64,000 bases of DNA from Moritella sp. 24 (lineage in GTDB: Bacteria > Pseudomonadota > Gammaproteobacteria > Enterobacterales > Moritellaceae): assembly GCF_018219155.1 (NCBI RefSeq), contig NZ_CP056123.1:1683505-1747504 (forward strand). The letters are read 5' to 3'. A program made the translations under genes and the position numbers. Below the pieces are notes generated by a model. It saw nothing but the letters and a program-made list of their open reading frames with translations, made no database searches and was not told the origin of the DNA. This document shows, one piece after another, positions 62,102 through 64,000 of this stretch. Every line of letters starts with the position of its first letter. The first letter of the stretch is position 1.

Positions 62102-62491
62102 ATGAAAAAGCTACTTATAATGATCACTGCATTTTTTACTCTTAACGTATCTGCAATTACGACTGCAGACGCTGCTGTAGGCTGTAAACGTGCTGGTGGC
62201 GTTGAATGTCGTGAATACGGACGTATTGGTAAACCAACAAAAGTTGTTCGTGGACCTAACTATAGAGCGCCAGTTTATCGTGGACGTCCTGTGGTAGTTG
62301 TTAATGGCTATCAACGTCCATCGTGGTATCAAAATCCATTATTAGCTGCGATTGGTGCTGCTATCATCATTGATGCCGTGACTGGTCAACCGACAACTGA
62401 AAAAGGTCAGAATGTCGTTGTACTTGGCGAAGGTGATGAACTTTCAAAAGTATATGAAAAAGATGACACTGTTTATCTTGTGATGAAATAA
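62102..62491 (+). CDS. Secreted small protein, unknown
   Basis: 129 aa: signal peptide (about 1-24, TTADA), then a basic, Tyr/Pro/Arg-rich stretch (PNYRAPVYRGRPVVVVNGYQ) and a hydrophobic turn (LLAAIGAAIIIDAVTG), ending in a small acidic domain. Two Cys at about 28 and 36. GAGG upstream of the ATG. Resembles RcnB-like or YXWGXW-type envelope proteins in composition only; I do not name a family. A perfect terminator follows. Confidence 0.7.
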   Translation: MKKLLIMITAFFTLNVSAITTADAAVGCKRAGGVECREYGRIGKPTKVVRGPNYRAPVYRGRPVVVVNGYQRPSWYQNPLLAAIGAAIIIDAVTGQPTTEKGQNVVVLGEGDELSKVYEKDDTVYLVMK

Positions 62492-62521
62492 ATAAAAGAC
62501 TTATTTTAAAGCGATGATATT

Positions 62522-62555
62522 AAAGCCAGACTTACGAACGTAAGTCTGGCTTTTT
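62522..62555. terminator. Strong bidirectional terminator
   Basis: A 15-bp perfect stem AAAGCCAGACTTACG/CGTAAGTCTGGCTTT (62522-62536 with 62539-62553), 2-nt loop, then TT. Serves the secreted-protein gene and the convergent GST gene. Confidence 0.92.
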
Positions 62556-62562
62556 CGTTTCT

Positions 62563-63228
62563 TTAACTTACTTTTGCGAAGTAAACCGCTTTATCACCAG
62601 CTGACCACTGTGGGTATTTGTACATGATATCGATAAACAAGGCTGAGTTCGTATAGCGTGTTAACCACTCGCGTAATTTAGGGTAAGGCGATTGTTCAAA
62701 CCAAGCTTTATCAACACTCGCGAATTGACGGATAAAAGGGAAAATAGCAATATCAGCGAGGCTCACTTTGTCATCAATGAGATTGTCGTGCAAACTAAGC
62801 AGCAACTCTAATTGGTTAAGAAAGCGATTACCCTGTTCACGATATTCTGCTTCGGTATATTCTGGGTGACGATCCGCATATTTATATTTGTCTAAAATAG
62901 CTTTAAATTCGTTATCATTTTCATCAATCAATAAACTGATTTGCTTCTGTAAATGCGGTTGTTCAGTACGTAACCAATTATTAGAGTCACTTTGTAATAA
63001 AGCCCACTGCATTATGTCTCGACTCTCATCTATTACCTTTTTATCGTGCGTCACAAGAACAGGCACAGTCCCTTTTGGTGAATAAGCGAGTAAGCTTGTT
63101 GGCTTATCTTTTAATACTACTTCTCTTAGTTCTACTTCAACTTGGCTATAGTGAATCGCAAGTCGAGCTCTCATTGCATATGGGCAACGACGAAATGAAT
63201 AAAAAATAGCAGGACGAGTAGGTCGCAT
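62563..63228 (-). CDS. Glutathione S-transferase family protein
   Basis: 221 aa: thioredoxin-like N-terminal domain (about 1-78) with FRRCPYAMRARLAI, a CPxA-type catalytic Cys15 site as in Omega/Beta-like GSTs, TVPVL and DESRDIMQW (glutathione-binding), then an all-helical C-terminal domain (about 85-221) with VSLADIAIFPFIRQFA. Cytoplasmic. Substrate unknown; a Cys-type active site suggests reduction or dehydroascorbate/lignin-like chemistry more than classical conjugation. A single-gene unit ending at a strong terminator. Confidence 0.9.
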   Translation of the reverse strand: MRPTRPAIFYSFRRCPYAMRARLAIHYSQVEVELREVVLKDKPTSLLAYSPKGTVPVLVTHDKKVIDESRDIMQWALLQSDSNNWLRTEQPHLQKQISLLIDENDNEFKAILDKYKYADRHPEYTEAEYREQGNRFLNQLELLLSLHDNLIDDKVSLADIAIFPFIRQFASVDKAWFEQSPYPKLREWLTRYTNSALFIDIMYKYPQWSAGDKAVYFAKVS

Positions 63229-63394
63229 TGATAGACTCCAATATAAAACATTTAAGATATTGAGATTAATTAATATCCTTTTTTTTACTGTATCAAATCA
63301 TCACGATCTATACATCAAAATGATTGTATTATTAGTCTTTTATGGATGTTAGTATTTGGTTGGTTGATGGATTACTTTAAGGTATTAGATTTTA

Positions 63395-63901
63395 ATGAAT
63401 GGAAAAATGGGTTTTTCATTGCTGGAATTAACATTCGTCATTGTGATTCTTTCAATACTCGCTATGTTTGCTATACCGGAATATACCAAGACGCATCGTG
63501 AAGCTAAAATTGCGGTGCTTAATGATATGCGCGGTAAGTTAACGAATGCGGTAGATAACTTGAAAACAGCATCTAATATAGACTCTAGAAGAGAAACTCT
63601 CGCTAACGGGCTTGTCTTTGTCCAATACGACTCGAAAAAAAGCTACCGCGTGTCAGGGCAAACACTTTATCCAACAGAAATATGCCATATTTTAGGGTTG
63701 AGAAGTCGCGCGCTGCTCGAAGGTATTGAAGTGGATTCTACTGATGGTAATTATACCTGTAAGAATGTAAACAAGAGTTATTCGTGGATTAAAATGAACA
63801 AGCTGGAATCGACTGAATGTACGCTATCTTATAGGGTTCGATATAATGAAGATATTATTACATCAGCGGATATTAAACTTGTTGGTGAGTGTTTGGAATA
63901 G
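63395..63901 (+). CDS. Type IV prepilin-like protein
   Basis: 168 aa. The leader MNGKMG is followed by FSLLELTFVIVILSILAMFA with Glu5, then a small globular domain with four Cys (about 97, 121, 139 and 165). The leader is short and typical for PilD cleavage. Spine and head differ from the two MSHA-like pilins elsewhere in the window, closer to minor pilins or pseudopilins. The next genes lie outside the window, so operon context is missing. Confidence 0.85.
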   Translation: MNGKMGFSLLELTFVIVILSILAMFAIPEYTKTHREAKIAVLNDMRGKLTNAVDNLKTASNIDSRRETLANGLVFVQYDSKKSYRVSGQTLYPTEICHILGLRSRALLEGIEVDSTDGNYTCKNVNKSYSWIKMNKLESTECTLSYRVRYNEDIITSADIKLVGECLE

Positions 63902-64000
63902 GGTATGACAGGCACTGACAATGCACTCAATTGTTAATAAGATGGATACCCTTACAGCTTTCTAAACTTTCGATTCTTTCTTTCATACGAAAGTCTAGTG

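Noticed and set aside
63966-63994. 7-bp inverted repeat ACTTTCG/CGAAAGT near the right edge
   Set aside because: A short stem with a 15-nt loop in an AT-rich tail, no T-run and no gene beyond it to give context.
1-64000. c-di-GMP (GEMM) riboswitch, tRNA, rRNA, insertion sequence or prophage
   Set aside because: I looked for these by motif and context and found nothing I could support.

Overview
The window reads as chromosomal DNA of a marine, probably psychrophilic gammaproteobacterium. The evidence is an AT-rich composition, an Escherichia-like uridine phosphorylase behind a CRP site, a Vibrio/Shewanella-type TonB2 cluster (DUF3450-TtpC-ExbB-ExbD-TonB-TPR), and MSHA-like pilins. Moritella or a near relative in Alteromonadales/Vibrionales is my best guess, not proven. 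No rRNA, tRNA, CRISPR array, transposase or phage gene was seen.

Left part (1-7416): ordinary scattered genes. These are a maltose/galactoside-type O-acetyltransferase with a Gfo/Idh/MocA oxidoreductase, acylphosphatase convergent with an alkyltransferase-like (ATL) protein, a soluble chemoreceptor, a two-cysteine OhrR-type repressor with a palindromic candidate operator, a lipoprotein, a glutamate-receptor-like ion channel and a META-domain lipoprotein.

Centre (7413-37394): a roughly 30 kb polysaccharide locus that I do not recognise as a described system. A minus-strand arm carries a DUF3131 protein and two tandem GH16 beta-glucanases. A divergent plus-strand operon encodes a type I exporter (ABC + HlyD), a tiny membrane zinc-ribbon protein and a coiled-coil membrane protein. 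It faces a minus-strand arm with a 1619-residue protein made almost wholly of RTX calcium-binding repeats and an outer-membrane barrel with an internal duplication. A long plus-strand operon follows. It starts with a partner-switching module (REC-PP2C phosphatase, STAS antagonist, HATPase kinase) with an NDP-sugar nucleotidyltransferase lodged inside it. It continues with a GH2 beta-mannosidase-like lipoprotein, a GH9 endoglucanase, a CesA-like membrane GT2 synthase, three more DUF3131 proteins and a secreted protein with a (Lys-Asp)12 tract. A separate soluble GT2 and, further on, a PilZ c-di-GMP receptor follow. The inferred role is synthesis, trimming and export of a beta-linked exopolysaccharide, with the RTX protein as matrix partner.

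Right-centre (38061-47779): an OmpR-family two-component system, a Fur-box-controlled TonB-dependent siderophore receptor, and the six-gene TonB2 energising operon.

Right part (48166-64000): a PKD-domain lipoprotein pair, MSHA-like pilin genes, a sterol-desaturase-family protein, a hemerythrin/DUF2249/12-TM (NnrS-like) operon, a CaCA antiporter behind what looks like a yybP-ykoY manganese riboswitch, an endonuclease/exonuclease/phosphatase protein, a three-gene outer-membrane set (barrel, DUF4056 lipoprotein, BamA-like barrel), udp, a small secreted protein, a GST and a lone prepilin.
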